Part shown: positions 44,656 through 56,699 of the stretch, piece by piece
Layout of the letters: the number at the start of each line of letters is the position of its first letter
How positions within the stretch are numbered: the first letter of the stretch is position 1
From: Brasenia schreberi
Taxonomy: Eukaryota; Streptophyta; Magnoliopsida; Nymphaeales; Cabombaceae
Reading direction: 5' to 3'
Length of the DNA stretch: 64,000 bases
Assembly (NCBI GenBank): GCA_036023115.1
Contig: JAYKKT010000088.1
Location: 4,067,501 to 4,131,500, forward strand
Program-made: the position numbers and the translations under genes
The notes under the pieces: generated by a model
The model's database searches: none
The model's input: the letters and a program-made list of their open reading frames with translations, nothing else
What the model was told of the DNA's origin: nothing

Positions 44656-45605
44656 TTGCATCCCAACACCTAGGACTATCGAATCGGGACTACAGTTCCA
44701 GATCTGTTTGTGATTGAATGCGGGCTCAACATACAATAAAAAGTATTGTAGGACCCCACTTTTTACCCAAGACCCGTCAGCTTCTTCAATTGGAACTCTA
44801 ATTTTATTCCAGTACTCTACAACTCATAATCAAATCCAACATTTAGGCCTACATAATTGATACTATAACAAGTTTAAAATTCTCGCACCATCCGTAAATC
44901 CTTTGCTCGTGTACACAACCAGGCTGAAATATAGGAGTATATTTAAGTGGTCATAAGCAGTAGTATATATGTGTGTGTGTGAGTGAGAGGGAGAAGCCCA
45001 AGGACACACTGATTTACAATACATATCATCATACATCGTAATTGCTTTTAGGGATGGCAACATTGGCCCAACCAATGGGGACCAACTGTAGAAATGTATA
45101 ACAAATGTGTGTGTGATGTTAGAATTTAAAAGTTTCGATGACCCTCAAGTTATTTTCAATACTCAAGTTGTTTTTAGTTATTTAAATAAGATTGTGACTT
45201 TAATCCAAATTACTTTTAATTTTAAGAAGTTTATTGAGATTGGAGTTGGGGTATATGGTGTCCCATACCCGTTTGGTTACCTGCTGCATGACCTACACCT
45301 AACCTGTTGGGCGATCCGGTTTTGAACCAGTCCGGTATTTTTAACCGGAACAGAAGCGGTTGGAACCAGATCCAGAACTGAGGACCATTCATTTTGGTTT
45401 CGGATTCTGCTTCCGTAGAATAGGAATTGGTGGTTTGGAATCGCAGGTTCCATATTTTTATTCTTTCTGGAATTTCAAAATTTTAATACCTTTTTCGGTT
45501 TTTAACAGTTTAAGACCTAAACTGAAACTAGAAACGGCGGTTCCGGTTCCTGATAGCAACCAGAGGATGTGGCAGCAGCAACCACAAATAGCCCAATGTA
45601 ATAAG
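44656..45605. other. No gene; GGTTCCGG-family repeat at 45318-45560
   Basis: From 45318 (CCGGTTTTGAACCAGTCCGG) to about 45560 the sequence is another GGTTC/GAACC-rich member. The rest is AT-rich. The plus-strand frame at 45360-45686 is a translation of the repeat. Confidence 0.45.
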
Positions 45606-45828
45606 CAGTGGTGGTGCCAAGATGGAGGAGATGGTGGTGGTGGCTGCCCTTTCGATACACCCTTGCCAGTGGCCGTTCTACATTAAGGTGCAGTATGGTG
45701 TCAGCATCACCCAAATTTCAGAAGAAAGAAAGGTATAGACTTGTAGTCTGTAATTCAAACAAGGGGTTATTTTCCAAGCGCGCGAAAACTGCACCTCACC
45801 TAAAAGCTCTTTAGATCCGCCATCGCTG
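45606..45828. mobile_element. hAT-like MITE, about 223 bp
   Basis: It starts CAGTGGTGGTGCC and ends GATCCGCCATCGCTG, inverted repeats in the same style as 503-753. It has an internal GCACCTCACC word. No matching 8-bp flanks (GTAATAAG and TCTGCTAC). Confidence 0.35.
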
Positions 45829-48800
45829 TCTGCTACAAACACATATTAGGAGGTGTTTAGTCACGAAATCACCGTGACTCAACGGATTTTTTGGCGTCAA
45901 CAAGAGGTTGTAATAAACCCTCGATGTAAATTATCTGGTTTTACCTAAAGATAATATGATTGGAATATGTCAAATAAATTAGCTTTGTTCCTTCATCGTC
46001 CTACTTCAGGAATATACTCCTTCATTCGAAAATGGGACTCAGAGGTTGGTCTTAGAGTCCACCCAAATGGCACCACTCCATTGTATGTGTAGTTGATACT
46101 AGTGAAGAATGCATGTGCATGCATGCACGTACATCCCTTACAAAGGGAAAGTGACAATTCCTGCTGTTTGCCTGGAGGCAGTTGGGTCCAACGGTCTCGA
46201 ACGTTGGAGCCTAAAATCATATTGGGTCGAGTTTGTGGAGATATTTTCAAAATAAGGTATTTCCATATGAACATCAAAATGATTGAGAGAGGCCTAATGA
46301 GCAGGACTCTTTGCATTTGAAAGAGAGTTCTTAAAGTCACTAGTTAATGCTTCTTTTAAGAAGGTGTCTAAGTTAGAATAGTAACTCTTGATAAAAAGAA
46401 CTGAGGTTATTGTTCAATGAATAGCCATGAGTTGCAAAACGTTATACATTTCATAATGTTATTTTGAAAATTGAAAGAGGTCTATTGGTAGTTTTAAATA
46501 GAACATTCAAGACAAAGTGTGCGGTTGAATAACTCCATCTTCTCTGCCAACCTTCAATATAAAATCATTATAAATTAGCATCCTTCACTAGCATGAAAAC
46601 AATCTGAACCTAAATTGAAGTTCTCCCTCTCTCCTACCAGTTGCTTTGTTTTACAAAATCTACTTCTTCAAAACTTTTTATTGTACTTTACTTTAAGCAC
46701 GTAAAATGAACCATAGTACCTTAGCCATCTTGATATGCCGATATTGTGAAAGATTTGAATACTCTTATAGAAGGAGAGTCAAGGATTCTTCATCATATAT
46801 TTAAGGTGATCATCAAGATCCTTTGCATCTTGAGAGTTAAGAATTATGGGGATGACAAAAAACTTAAAGGAAAGTGTTCTAGCATGCCTCAAAGAGAGTC
46901 ATACTAATTCTTTTATTGCAAGAGTGTTCGTATGTCCGCTATTGAAAATTCTGGTTTGCAGTTATTCTTAAGTAAACATCGTTTCTCATCAATTACCAAC
47001 AAATATCGATTGTCATTTCCTGATATAGAGAAAAAAATGCCAATTCGATAGGGGATTATGAAAATGCTAATTTTAAGGGGGGAAATCTAGATTTCCTGAC
47101 ACTAGAAAAGGCAGATATTTGTAGGTGCTTTAAAGGTTTCTCACTTTTGCAAGCAAAAATGTTGTTTTCTCTTAGAAAAGTCTGATCTCTCGAGGAAGAA
47201 ATTGTTCAAAAGCCCCCAGCATCAACAGAGCTTGCTTGTATTCGAACTTGGCTCAATTACACACGTAAACATCAACATGGCCAAGCCTTCACCCACACTA
47301 AATTGGCTAAATATGAAGCGCGATGGAACTTGTACGTTTTTACAAGGTTTTTCTCAAGCATATCATAACTTTGCATTTACAAGTGTCAATCCAAGTATGA
47401 AAGTCTTAACCACGTATTCTCATCATTGCAAATGGAGTTTGGCATAATTGTAACTGAATCCAAATTTCGGGTTGACACACACATGCATGCAAGCACATAC
47501 ATTATCTCCGGTTATGATGTCGTGCCCGATCTGCCGGGGAGTTCTCCGGTGGGCCATTGCACCAGATGTCATGCACGGCGATACTTCTGCAACCATTAAC
47601 AGAGGAGATGGCTGAGCAGAGAGGTTGGAGAACAAAAAGAAAGGAAAAGGGAGGTGCGAACACCCAAAAATTTGCCCCATAAATAGGTAAAGGTAAAACA
47701 AAGACTATTTGCCGATTAGCCGATGGACAAAACTGTCGAAATCGGCAAAAGGAGTGCCGAGCATCAAACTACCACACACCAAACACCAATTGCCAATGTA
47801 ACCTTGGGCAAAAATGACTACACATGCTCTTCGAAGACGACGCCCAAACAGTAGAATGGATGCTGTTTTGGGAAGCCATTCAAACGACAGTGACCATACA
47901 CTACTGGCACATTGCCACACTATGATCGATCACCACAAAGCTTCCTTCGCAGGGGCAATCGTGGATCAGTATAGCATCACTCACGGTATGAGTGATTGAG
48001 GCCTGCAGGTCGTGCATAATGGCATCTCAAGAGGCAGTCTTACAACTTGTTCAAATGATACCACTACGTGTGAGTCGTTTCAGAACAGTAAACGTCAAAA
48101 AATGGTACCATTACCCAATAATAAAGATCAAGGAACCAAAAAATAAAGATTTAAGTTTCTGGTTCAAGTTTTCTTATTTTATTCCTTTGTATTTTCTGTT
48201 CACTTTAGTTGTAGGCGTAGACAGTTGTCTCACTGCAATGGTTTTTCATACTATTTGTTCATCACAAACAGGTTCCTAAAATCGCATCCAACTCTTTTGC
48301 TTCAGATTTTAGCTTATTATCGCCTTCATATTCGTTTTTCACGCTTTTATTCAACCCAATCATCTTTCTGGAATCGTATTTGTCTTTACTCTTTTTCCAA
48401 GTTACTCTCAAAGGAGTTTCAGGAACTTTCGGTTGCCAGACTTGTAAAATCTCTCTTTTTCGGTTATACAATACCATAAAATCACTTCTGTATCCGGATT
48501 GTCGATTAAGCTAAAGGTTGTTGGAACGACACTTTGGACATCAGGGTAGCTTTGAGCACAAGCTTGCTAGAATTATTGGCGTTGTGGGTGTCAACGCCTT
48601 CCTACCAGCCATGTGAGAAATTAAATTTATACATGGAATAATCCAATGCATATACATTAATACATACGATCTTATTGGTTGCTTGTTGCTTCTTAGTGGT
48701 GGTTTTCTCGTGCGTACTGATTCAACCAAAGGATTTAGATTTAGATGTTCCGATGCAACCTAAAAGGATCAAGGAATTCCAGGATTTTGGAAGCTCAGGA

Positions 48801-49696
48801 TGCCAGAATAAACGACCTCTGTGGTTTTACAGTTTATGTTCAGTTTGCGACTGACCGAAGGATTTTTGTCATTCCATGTGAAGTTGGTGTCTGCATGAGA
48901 CCCGAAGCGTCTTTCATGAACTTCATCAAAGAAAAAGTGCAATGCAGCCTACCTGCACATCAACAAACACACGGGCACACAGTGAAATGGGCACCTTAAT
49001 TCTTTTAATTGCTAGTCTTACATTCGGCATTTCAAAACAAAGCCCCAGCAGAATGTCATGTAACGTTTGCAATGTGCAATGATTTAACTATCGGCATTCG
49101 GTCATATATTGTAGAGTCAAATGTCAGTATTCACAAACATGATCAGTTGGTGTTAGTTTTGCAGTGAAGGACCCATGTTTGACTATCGTGGTACTATTGG
49201 TAATCGTTGAACTATGGAATGCTGATGACAACTCAAATGACAGACATTGGGTTATATCAGTTCCGACTATCTTGTAGAGAAGAATGTTGACATGGCACGC
49301 AGGTCTTTGTTGGTGTTTCAAGAATTCTTGACTGTTCCTTCTTCAAGAAGTCTCTCTTGCGTACATGTGTGTGCGTGTGTTTTGTGTTAGTTTGAGAGTC
49401 AGACGTTCAGAGAGACAGAGAGAGGGAGAGAGATTTAACTACTAACATGCAAATAAACGCGTACAATTACAGTTGGTTTAGCACCAAAGGAGCAAGGAAG
49501 CCTTAGAAACATTTTCAGGTCCTTATTCCCTTGCATATCAAGAATTCAAGTACATATCTACACATACAAACAAACAAATAACCCATCTTCCAAATGTTGA
49601 ATACACAACTGCAAACCTTGACAATGGAACTTATGGACACTGTCTTGCTTGAATTGCAGCAGCGCGAGGCCATGCCTGAACTAGCCAGAGAACACA
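45829..49696. other. No gene recognised downstream of the kinase
   Basis: Nearly 4 kb without a supported gene or a transposon I can name. Frames up to 115 residues occur on both strands (for example 45993-46340, 47992-48279 and 48262-48477) but lack domains and overlap each other. The last few hundred bases before 49696 probably contain the 3' untranslated region of the kinase gene. Confidence 0.4.
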
Positions 49697-52600
49697 TCAA
49701 CAAGTCCAAATCAGCCTTGGTGTCCATATACGCAAAGCTGGTCGCTCATTGTCAATGGTCCTTGCATTCAAAACCTTTTTTGAGCACTGAAAATCGTTAC
49801 TGCATTTGGATTCGTCGTCATTTACAGAAATATGAAGTCCACCCTGAGGATTCCCAGTCTCTGCACCTTCAACTATTCTCGTCACCATCTCCAACACTTC
49901 GCTCATCTTGGGACGTGCTTTAGGTTGTCTCACCAAGCATCTGGTTGCAACAAATGAAAGCTTCCGAGCAATATTCAAAGAGTATTGCCCATTAAGTCTC
50001 GGGTCAATGATCATATGGAACTTCTTGCTGTCTGAAATGTATGGCTTGATCCATTCTAAAAGTCTTTGCTCACTCTTTGGAAGACTTCGGTCAATGGGGC
50101 GCCTCCCTGTGATGAGCTCATACAGCACAACACCAAAACTCCAGATGTCGCTCTTAGTTGTGAGGTGGCCAGTCCGCATATACTCTGGAGCAGCATACCC
50201 AAGGGTTCCAACTACCTGCAAGAGTAGGCATAAACTCGAGTTGGGAACCACTTCATCAAGTGATCATGTAGGCTCATAAGAAAATGAATCTGCTAGTTAT
50301 GGCAAATCTGCCTTTCAACCACATCAAATACACATACACACAGATTTTAACAGAACTTTTACATTGTTGATTTTGCATATTCTGTTACCATTTACCATAA
50401 CGTCTCAGCAATTCAGCATGCTTTCAGCAGTGAAAATGGAAGGGTACACAACCATAATACCATAGTCCGCGATCTTATCATGTGGATACAGCTCAATAAA
50501 GCATAAAAAAGTTACATGAAACATTGGGAGCATGGAATTGAGAAAGAAGTTTTGCCTGCGTACAAAATTCACCTTTTAGATCAGGTAGCAAGGGGAAAAT
50601 GATGGTTTAAATGGCATAGTGACACAATTTCTAGGGGATGCTGGGTTGGATAATCACAAAGACCCAAGCAGATTCTAAGCTCTACTGCAGGTTGGCATGG
50701 TCTTTTAACCAAGAACATATAGTACATAGCGCAAATAGCATTATAAAGAAAAACAATTTAAGATCTGTGGATGGAGGAGCAGCTTAATAGTGTTGATTGT
50801 TGTTAGAGTTTATGAGAATGGCTGCTTAGCTTCCCAATTAATAAGCAACAACATGACAAAATAGGTTTGATCCTAGTACAACCAATTTTGCAATAAAATG
50901 TTCAATAAAGAGAATTGTGAAGAAGTCTCATGCATGTACATGCCTCCAATTCACAGATTACCAAACAGGATTAACAATTTAAGATCTGTGGATGGATGGA
51001 TGGCAAAGGAATGATCGCCAGGACAGAACTTGCACGCAAGTTTCATGAGTAACTGCAAGCTGGGATTATTCATCACAACCAAGAGGGGAGATCAAAATAA
51101 ACCATTTGACAGATAGTTGAAAGATGTTTAAGATATTTGATTGGTGGATGCAGATTTTCAGAATAATCAACAAAACAGCAACACAACTGACTTTGATGAT
51201 CCATGATAAAAGACAGAACTAAAACCATGTTACTATGTCATTTAGAAATAAACTTTTCTTATAAGACCGCCAGGTTATGTTGACCCCTATCAGATGCAAA
51301 CGTAGCTATCAAGCTCCTGACCTCTGAGAGAGAAAAACTCTGACCGGTTTGTCGTGCCCTTCTTGGACCAAATAACTTGCATAAGCTTATTTGAAGTAAT
51401 ACCCTACAGAAGCTTTAGTAGTGCAGTAGAAATTCTCAAAGTCATATCACCAACAATATCTAGACAGAGAATCCAGTCGCTAGCTGCCAAAACAAGTTAA
51501 GGAATCGTTACCGCTGTTGAAACATGACTAAGTCCTTCCGTAGGTCCCTCCCTGGCCAACCCAAAGTCGGACAATTTTGCATTCCATTGTTCATCCAAGA
51601 GAATATTAGATGTCTTCAAATCACGGAAGATAATCTGCATCAACAAAAGAAAAGTTAATGATGCCACAATATGCCCAAAATAACTGGTAGCGATATAAAC
51701 CAAAAGCCAGTCCCTTTCATGTGCATCAGTGATTATTAAAAACATTGAATAGAATAATAGTTGCACCAAGACTAAAGTTCAGCAATACGGAACTGATATC
51801 TCCAAGAGAGCACAAGTATGAAGATGGGACACTTACCTTACCTAAGCCTTTTCCCACACTAAGTGGGGTAGGCTAGAGGGTGCAACACGAGGACTTCCTA
51901 AGACATCATCCATCATCTTACTATTCTCGCCCACTTCGGAGTTCAGATGAGATCTGCTGCATTAATACTCGAAACATTGTACCTTTTGAAATGCGACAAA
52001 GTTTTATGCTGGCTGTCGGCTACTAACATTAGGTATATTTTATGAAATGTACTAAGCAAAATTCCTTAATAAGTTATAATCCACCCAACTTATTTGTATT
52101 ATTAAAGTAAAATCAATGAGGAAAGGGTTCTTTAAAGCTGTGGATATGTCATATCATCAAGCTTTTCATCCCATGATTTGCCTCTGTTTTATTCAAAAGA
52201 AATAATAAATCCTATAGTTGATCAAAGTTATGGTCCACAGGATATTTCATTTATTAAGTAAAATTACAAATTGATCATCTTCCAGTATCAGTATACATGG
52301 AAGTCTTCATTATGAATCCATAGACGATGCCAACATTTAATCTTGAGAAAGACAAATTAAAAGAGATGAAATACCTGGAAATCCAACCCTTCATGGAGGT
52401 AAGTTAATCCCCTAGCTGCATCTAAGGCTATTCTCAACCGGGTAGACCATGGCAGTGGTGTAGCTGCACGTGAATACAAATGGTCCTCCACACTTCCATT
52501 GTGCATGAATTCATAAACAAGAAGCCGCTGAATTCCTCTCCCATCTTCCTCAGAACAATATCCCAGTAATTTGACAAGATTTGAGTGCTCAACAATGCCA

Positions 52601-53779
52601 AGGACATTAACTTCTGTCATCCACTCCTTATGGCCCTGAGACATAAACAAGAAAAAACATAACTATTAGGGAAAATCACAACTCGCACACAAATTCCCTT
52701 CCCTTAGCAGCTGATAACTTTCATCTGAATTCACCTTGTTCTGCAAATAACATAGAATGATAGAGAAACATGAACCTGCTTCACAAGTCCGGTATGGAGC
52801 ATACTAGAGATTTTTTTTTGGATAAATGTTAGAGATAGACATTTCTTTTAGTCAAATCATAACAAGATAGAATCTTTACATAAAAACTTGTAATTGTTTT
52901 TTTTTGGGGGGGGGGGGGAACCAACAAACAAAGCACTCTTTAGGTTTCATCCCAGAGGGGAGATCGAACCAGATGTATGCCCCGGGTGTAGAACGCATGT
53001 GAGGGGTTGCTCAATGTGCTTATAATTTGTTATTACAATAAACAGATGGCACTCTTTAGGTTTCATCCTTCTTCTTTGTTGGATCTGTTGCATTTTGGTA
53101 GGTCATTAATCATCATTTCGTGAGACACAACAGGAGATGATCTACGAAATACTGCAGGAAAATTTACTTGAATCTGAATCCAGATCTAGAGCCATTACTA
53201 ACACCAATGAACATATTCTTATTTTTGTTCGTTTTACTTGACATTTTCTTAGTGTCCATATTTTATATTTCACAAGGGAAGAAAAGTTTCGAAGAGATTC
53301 TTACGTAATCAACAAATCAACCTAAAGCAAGACCAGATGGAAGCAGTAAACAATTGAGAAAGCAGAAAAAGAAAAGAAGATGTCGAGAGAGAGAGAGAGA
53401 GAGAGAGAACCTGAAATCCTTTTCTGTTCAATTGTTTCACGGCAACTTCGAGCTTCAAATTGGGATCTTCCACACTTCGGATGGTTCCCCTGTACACGCA
53501 ACCAAATCCTCCTTCTCCTAACACAAGGGATCTACTGAAGCTCTTGGTAGCTCCTCTCAGCTCCGAAAATGTGAAAACACGAAGGTTGGTGCTAGGCATC
53601 TGCCAACAACTCGAAAACCTGCTCCTCCCTGAAGAATCCATGCTGGTGTCCGATGTGCTCCGAGAGTTTAATCCATATTCACTTGAACCAGAAACGTTAC
53701 ACTGAGTAGATGCAGGTGCCGATTTCACCCACTTCACTTCTCCTTTCCTCTCTCTACGAGAAAACCCAAAACACTTCAT
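49697..53779 (-). CDS. Receptor-like cytoplasmic kinase VII (PCRK1/PCRK2/PBL19-like)
   Basis: Four coding exons, all in phase 0: 53779-53411, 52635-52375, 51634-51512 and 50215-49697, giving 423 residues, with GT/AG at every junction. The N-terminus MKCFGFSRR is that of the PCRK group; Cys3 could be lipidated. Kinase motifs: GEGGFG (88-93), VAVK (Lys115), alphaC Glu131, FRDLKTSN (213-220, catalytic Asp215; Phe replaces the usual His/Tyr), DFG (233-235) and APE (260-262). A Ser/Thr-rich activation loop HVSTA is split by intron 3. Arabidopsis PCRK1/2 and PBL19/20 act at the plasma membrane beneath pattern receptors such as FLS2 and CERK1 in immune signalling; a similar role is inferred. The start at 53779 was chosen by family length. 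An in-frame ATG at 53866 would add a Glu-Arg repeat encoded by a GA tract and is unlikely. Introns hold repeats, including a 5S-like SINE. The gene is intact. Confidence 0.95.
50216..51511 (-). other. Intron 3 of the kinase gene
   Basis: 1296 bp between GCG|GTAACG and TGCAG|GTAGTT. The sequence is AT-rich; no transposon or RNA gene was identified. Confidence 0.85.
51838..51985 (-). mobile_element. 5S rRNA-derived sequence joined to an RTE/Au-type tail (possible 5S SINE)
   Basis: On the minus strand, from about 51985, the sequence follows plant 5S rRNA: TTAATGCAGCAGATCTCATC, TGAACTCCGAAG, TGGGCGAGAATAGTA and, at the end, GGAAGTCCTCGTGTTGCACC. About 11 bases around the 5S box A (after CCGAAG) are deleted, and the first dozen bases are not recognisable. 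Immediately after the 5S 3' end comes TCTAGCCTACCCCACTTAGT followed by GTGGGAAAAGGCTTAG, the 3' signature shared by RTE LINEs and Au-type SINEs. The order head-5S, tail-RTE is that of a SINE mobilised by a LINE. Chance adjacency of a 5S pseudogene and a tail scrap, or a Cassandra-type LTR remnant, are alternatives. It lies in intron 2 of the kinase gene, in the gene's own orientation. Confidence 0.65.
52636..53410 (-). other. Intron 1 of the kinase gene, with GA tract and SINE-like piece
   Basis: The intron starts GGATTTCAG|GTTCTCTCTC: a GA microsatellite (53387-53408, plus-strand reading) begins within two bases of the donor. Around 52900-53000 there is a T8G13-type homopolymer pair followed, on the minus strand, by TGGTTCGATCTCCCC, a box-B-like word, suggesting another SINE remnant. 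The acceptor is CTCAG|GGCCAT at 52636. Confidence 0.8.
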
Positions 53780-53792
53780 AGACCCCAAAAAC

Positions 53793-53796
<4 letters not shown>

Positions 53797-53834
<38 letters not shown>
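53797..53834. repeat. (CT)n tract in the kinase 5' leader
   Basis: About 19 CT units on the plus strand, that is GA on the transcribed strand, 18 bases upstream of the kinase ATG. GA/CT tracts are common in plant leaders and can influence expression; the effect here is unknown. Confidence 0.9.
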
Positions 53835-53837
<3 letters not shown>

Positions 53838-53879
53838 ACAGAAGGTGCCAACAACCCAATGTACACGAAAATCTAAAGA

Positions 53880-55040
53880 ATAGAACGTTAGCAGGAATCT
53901 AAATGATTACATTCAGAAACTCAATAATGAGCAGGGCAGAGCCTCAAGCAACAAAAACCCAGTGACAATGGCAATCGAACGCGAGTCCGACAACCTAAAA
54001 GAACCCCTCACCGGCATCAACGAACCTTCCGCATAGTTAGTAAAAGCCAAAGAGCCAACATATCTGTAATATAAATATGATCCACGAGTATACAAAGAAC
54101 AAAAAAAACTCGACGTGTGTGTGCGTGTGTGAGAGAGAGAGCATAGAAACGCTATCAAACAAAAAGGGGAAGCAATAGATAAGGAAACGAGAAAAGAATA
54201 CACAAGCGAGCTGCTAAGAGCAACAGAGTGTACGAATAACAAATACAGACCATGAATTGCAGTTGGCAGGGAGGGAAGGAAACCATTATTTGAGCCGCCA
54301 ACGTCAAACTCAATACCTACCAAACCTAATCTGTCCCACGGGTGCTTCGTGGCACCTCTTGCGTGGTGAGCTCTGGTGATTTTTTTACCGGACCCAACAA
54401 CTGGAACCTAAAAAGCAGTCCTGGAGTCAGGGATTAACACCCTGATGTCACCCTTAGGTAACACTTGAGCCGCCACGGTCTTAAAAAATATTAAAATAGG
54501 CATTAGAAAATGTTAAAAAAATAGGCTTGAGTTAGGCCCAAAACATGTCAAATGAAATCCATGTTGCAACTTTATCAGAAAGAACAATTTGCCTTTTATG
54601 AAATGTGGAAGTTTGCATGTAAATTCATCCTTTTCAATTAATGGCAAGTGGTCCATTAAAATAGGAAAATACCCTGAAGCCACTTGCTTTAATTAACTAA
54701 TTGGGTGATCTTCGAAGCACATTCCAATAACCAAAACCAAGACTCATCACATGCACACCATGGTTGTTAATCCTAAGTTGGATCTTGCATTCCTACGATC
54801 TCATAATCTCACGACCCCAGTGTTGTCATGATCTTATGATCCATATGATATTATGTTGAAGACGATCCCAATATACAACATGCAATTATTTTCTAGGAAT
54901 GAATTTCATACATCTCATGAAATATCATCAACCATACTAGGCAAAAAAAGAGAAAATTTGTATGGTAACCATACGAAGTATATGATTCTCATGATATGAA
55001 TCCTATAATTCTTATATATACAAACATATATATATATACA

Positions 55041-55043
<3 letters not shown>
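53880..55043. other. Kinase upstream region, no other gene
   Basis: It should contain the kinase promoter (reading leftward) and upstream spacer. A minus-strand frame of 136 residues at 53913-54323 has no domain and is probably leader sequence. No convincing TATA box was selected. From about 54470 on the DNA is AT-rich and featureless. Confidence 0.4.

Positions 55044-55103
<60 letters not shown>
55044..55103. repeat. (TA)n(GT)n microsatellite
   Basis: About 23 TA units followed by about six GT units. It borders the left side of the MITE at 55104-55249. Confidence 0.95.
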
Positions 55104-55246
55104 AAAACCAGATCCTACCCACTTCTAACATGTTCATTATTATCATTACTTTTCTAGAACATCGGTATAATTTAAAAAAATTTAAAGGTATTTAAAAATA
55201 TTATATTCATATCTTCGAAAAGTGATGGTGAGCATGAGTGAACAAT

Positions 55247-55249
<3 letters not shown>
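55104..55249. mobile_element. Foldback MITE flanked by TA tracts
   Basis: CATGTTCATTATTATCATTA followed by CTTTTCTAG (about 55128-55155) is an imperfect inverted repeat of CTTCGAAAAGTGATGG and GAGTGAACAATG (about 55213-55248). It lies between two TA microsatellites, as does the next element, which shares the TTCACTCATG word. Confidence 0.55.
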
Positions 55250-55317
<68 letters not shown>

Positions 55318-55339
55318 ATGTGCGTGTGTGTGTATGCAT
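55250..55339. repeat. (TA)n(TG)n compound microsatellite
   Basis: About 26 TA units pass into TG-rich DNA with a few substitutions. A minus-strand frame here encodes only His-Thr and Tyr-Ile dipeptides. Confidence 0.93.
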
Positions 55340-55545
55340 GTGTGTGTGCATAAGAAACCGAATTCTATCATTAATGACGCTATTCACTCATGATCGATCA
55401 TTGCTTTTCATTGACATTACCATTACTTTTAAGTGATATTATAATATTAAAGATTATAAGAGTATTTGAAATATCATCTTATTATGCTTATGCTATCAAA
55501 AAACAATAATCGACCATGAGTGAACCACATGAATAATATATATGT
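55340..55545. mobile_element. Second foldback MITE of the same type
   Basis: TTCACTCATGATCGATCATT (55382-55401) pairs with AATAATCGACCATGAGTGAA (about 55506-55525) as an inverted repeat with three mismatches. It is AT-rich inside, and TA-rich DNA flanks it. Confidence 0.6.
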
Positions 55546-55919
55546 ATAGGATTCACTTTCTCTCTCTATATATATAGAGAGAGAAACATATGGAAGGAAG
55601 GAATTTAAGATCCCAATTAGATGTCCCTGATACTTTAATTTTGTATGGTGACGGCTTTTTCTGAAATAGGAAGGATGATCCAAAAGGAGACTTGGATGGT
55701 TGTACCATCCCTGCTTCCTGAGCTCTCCCAACTCTAATGGATTCATGCGATAGGCGGGACGACTGGTAGGTTTTGCCCTTGTCCTAGGGATGAGCTTGAC
55801 CATATGGTCTGTCTCTCAATAGGGAGAGAGAGAGCTTCTTGGAAAGATCAACTAGCATCATGTCCTAGAACTCCTCAAAGACCATAGAAATTTCTAATGG
55901 AATGCTCCCACTCAAACAT

Positions 55920-56403
55920 TAGTCGACCCATCCTCCTCTTATACAACCATAAGAAGGGTACAACAACCTTTCTAATAATGTCCTTCAACTAAATCACGGA
56001 TAACATCATGGCACTGCACAAACTCTCATCAGGTGCCTTCTCGTAATCATATCCATGAATGAATCTAGGCTGGAAAGGATCTACGCACATCAACCCTCAA
56101 GTGTAGGAACGACACCTTCATCGCAGCATAAAAGAAGACAATGTTGAGGACTACGTCATAATCGATGATCATGGTCCCAATGAAGTCAAGATGCTATGCC
56201 GCGATGATGGTGTCGTTCCATCACTTGAGGGTTGATGTGCGTAGATCCTTTCCAGCCTAGATTCATTCATGGATATGATTCCGAGAAGGCACCTGATGAG
56301 AGTGTGTGGTGCCATGATGTTATCCATGATGTAGTTGAAGGACATCATTTGAGAGGGTTGCTGTACCCTTCTTATGGTTGTATAAGAGGAGGATGGGTCG
56401 ATT
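55920..56403. repeat. Long inverted repeat: arms of about 210 bp, 64-bp spacer
   Basis: Left arm 55920-56130 and right arm 56195-56403 are reverse complements at roughly 94 percent identity by eye, with one 2-bp gap (near 56022) and about a dozen mismatches. The spacer is 56131-56194. Transcription would give a strong hairpin. The 80-residue minus-strand frame at 56169-56411 is the right arm in translation. I do not recognise the sequence; it lies directly downstream (in element orientation) of gypsy gag remains and may be part of that element or of captured DNA. Confidence 0.9.
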
Positions 56404-56699
56404 GATACCATGCCGATAACATGGTCGGCTATTGTGTTGATGGTCTTGGGTTTCTGCTAAGAGGGATCAAGACATAAACATAGGTATTTGGTTGTATGCA
56501 CTGATACTATTAAGTGTGTCTCCCATGTTTGCCATTGTCTACACGGTATTGCAATCGATGCGTGCCTCAATGAAAATCAAAGCATATCATGGTTCGACTC
56601 TCATTTGGGCAGCATTAAGTAGGACGAAATTAGTTGCATGCACGTCACTACTATTGGTACCATTACTCCGTGATCTAGTCTCATCTAGGCATCTAGTGC

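Noticed and set aside
49594..50279. Plus-strand frames of 109 and 123 residues opposite the last kinase exon
   Set aside because: They are antisense shadows of the conserved kinase C-lobe.
53780..53866. Longer kinase start at 53866
   Set aside because: The extra residues are a Glu-Arg repeat from a GA microsatellite, and family members start at the MKCF position.
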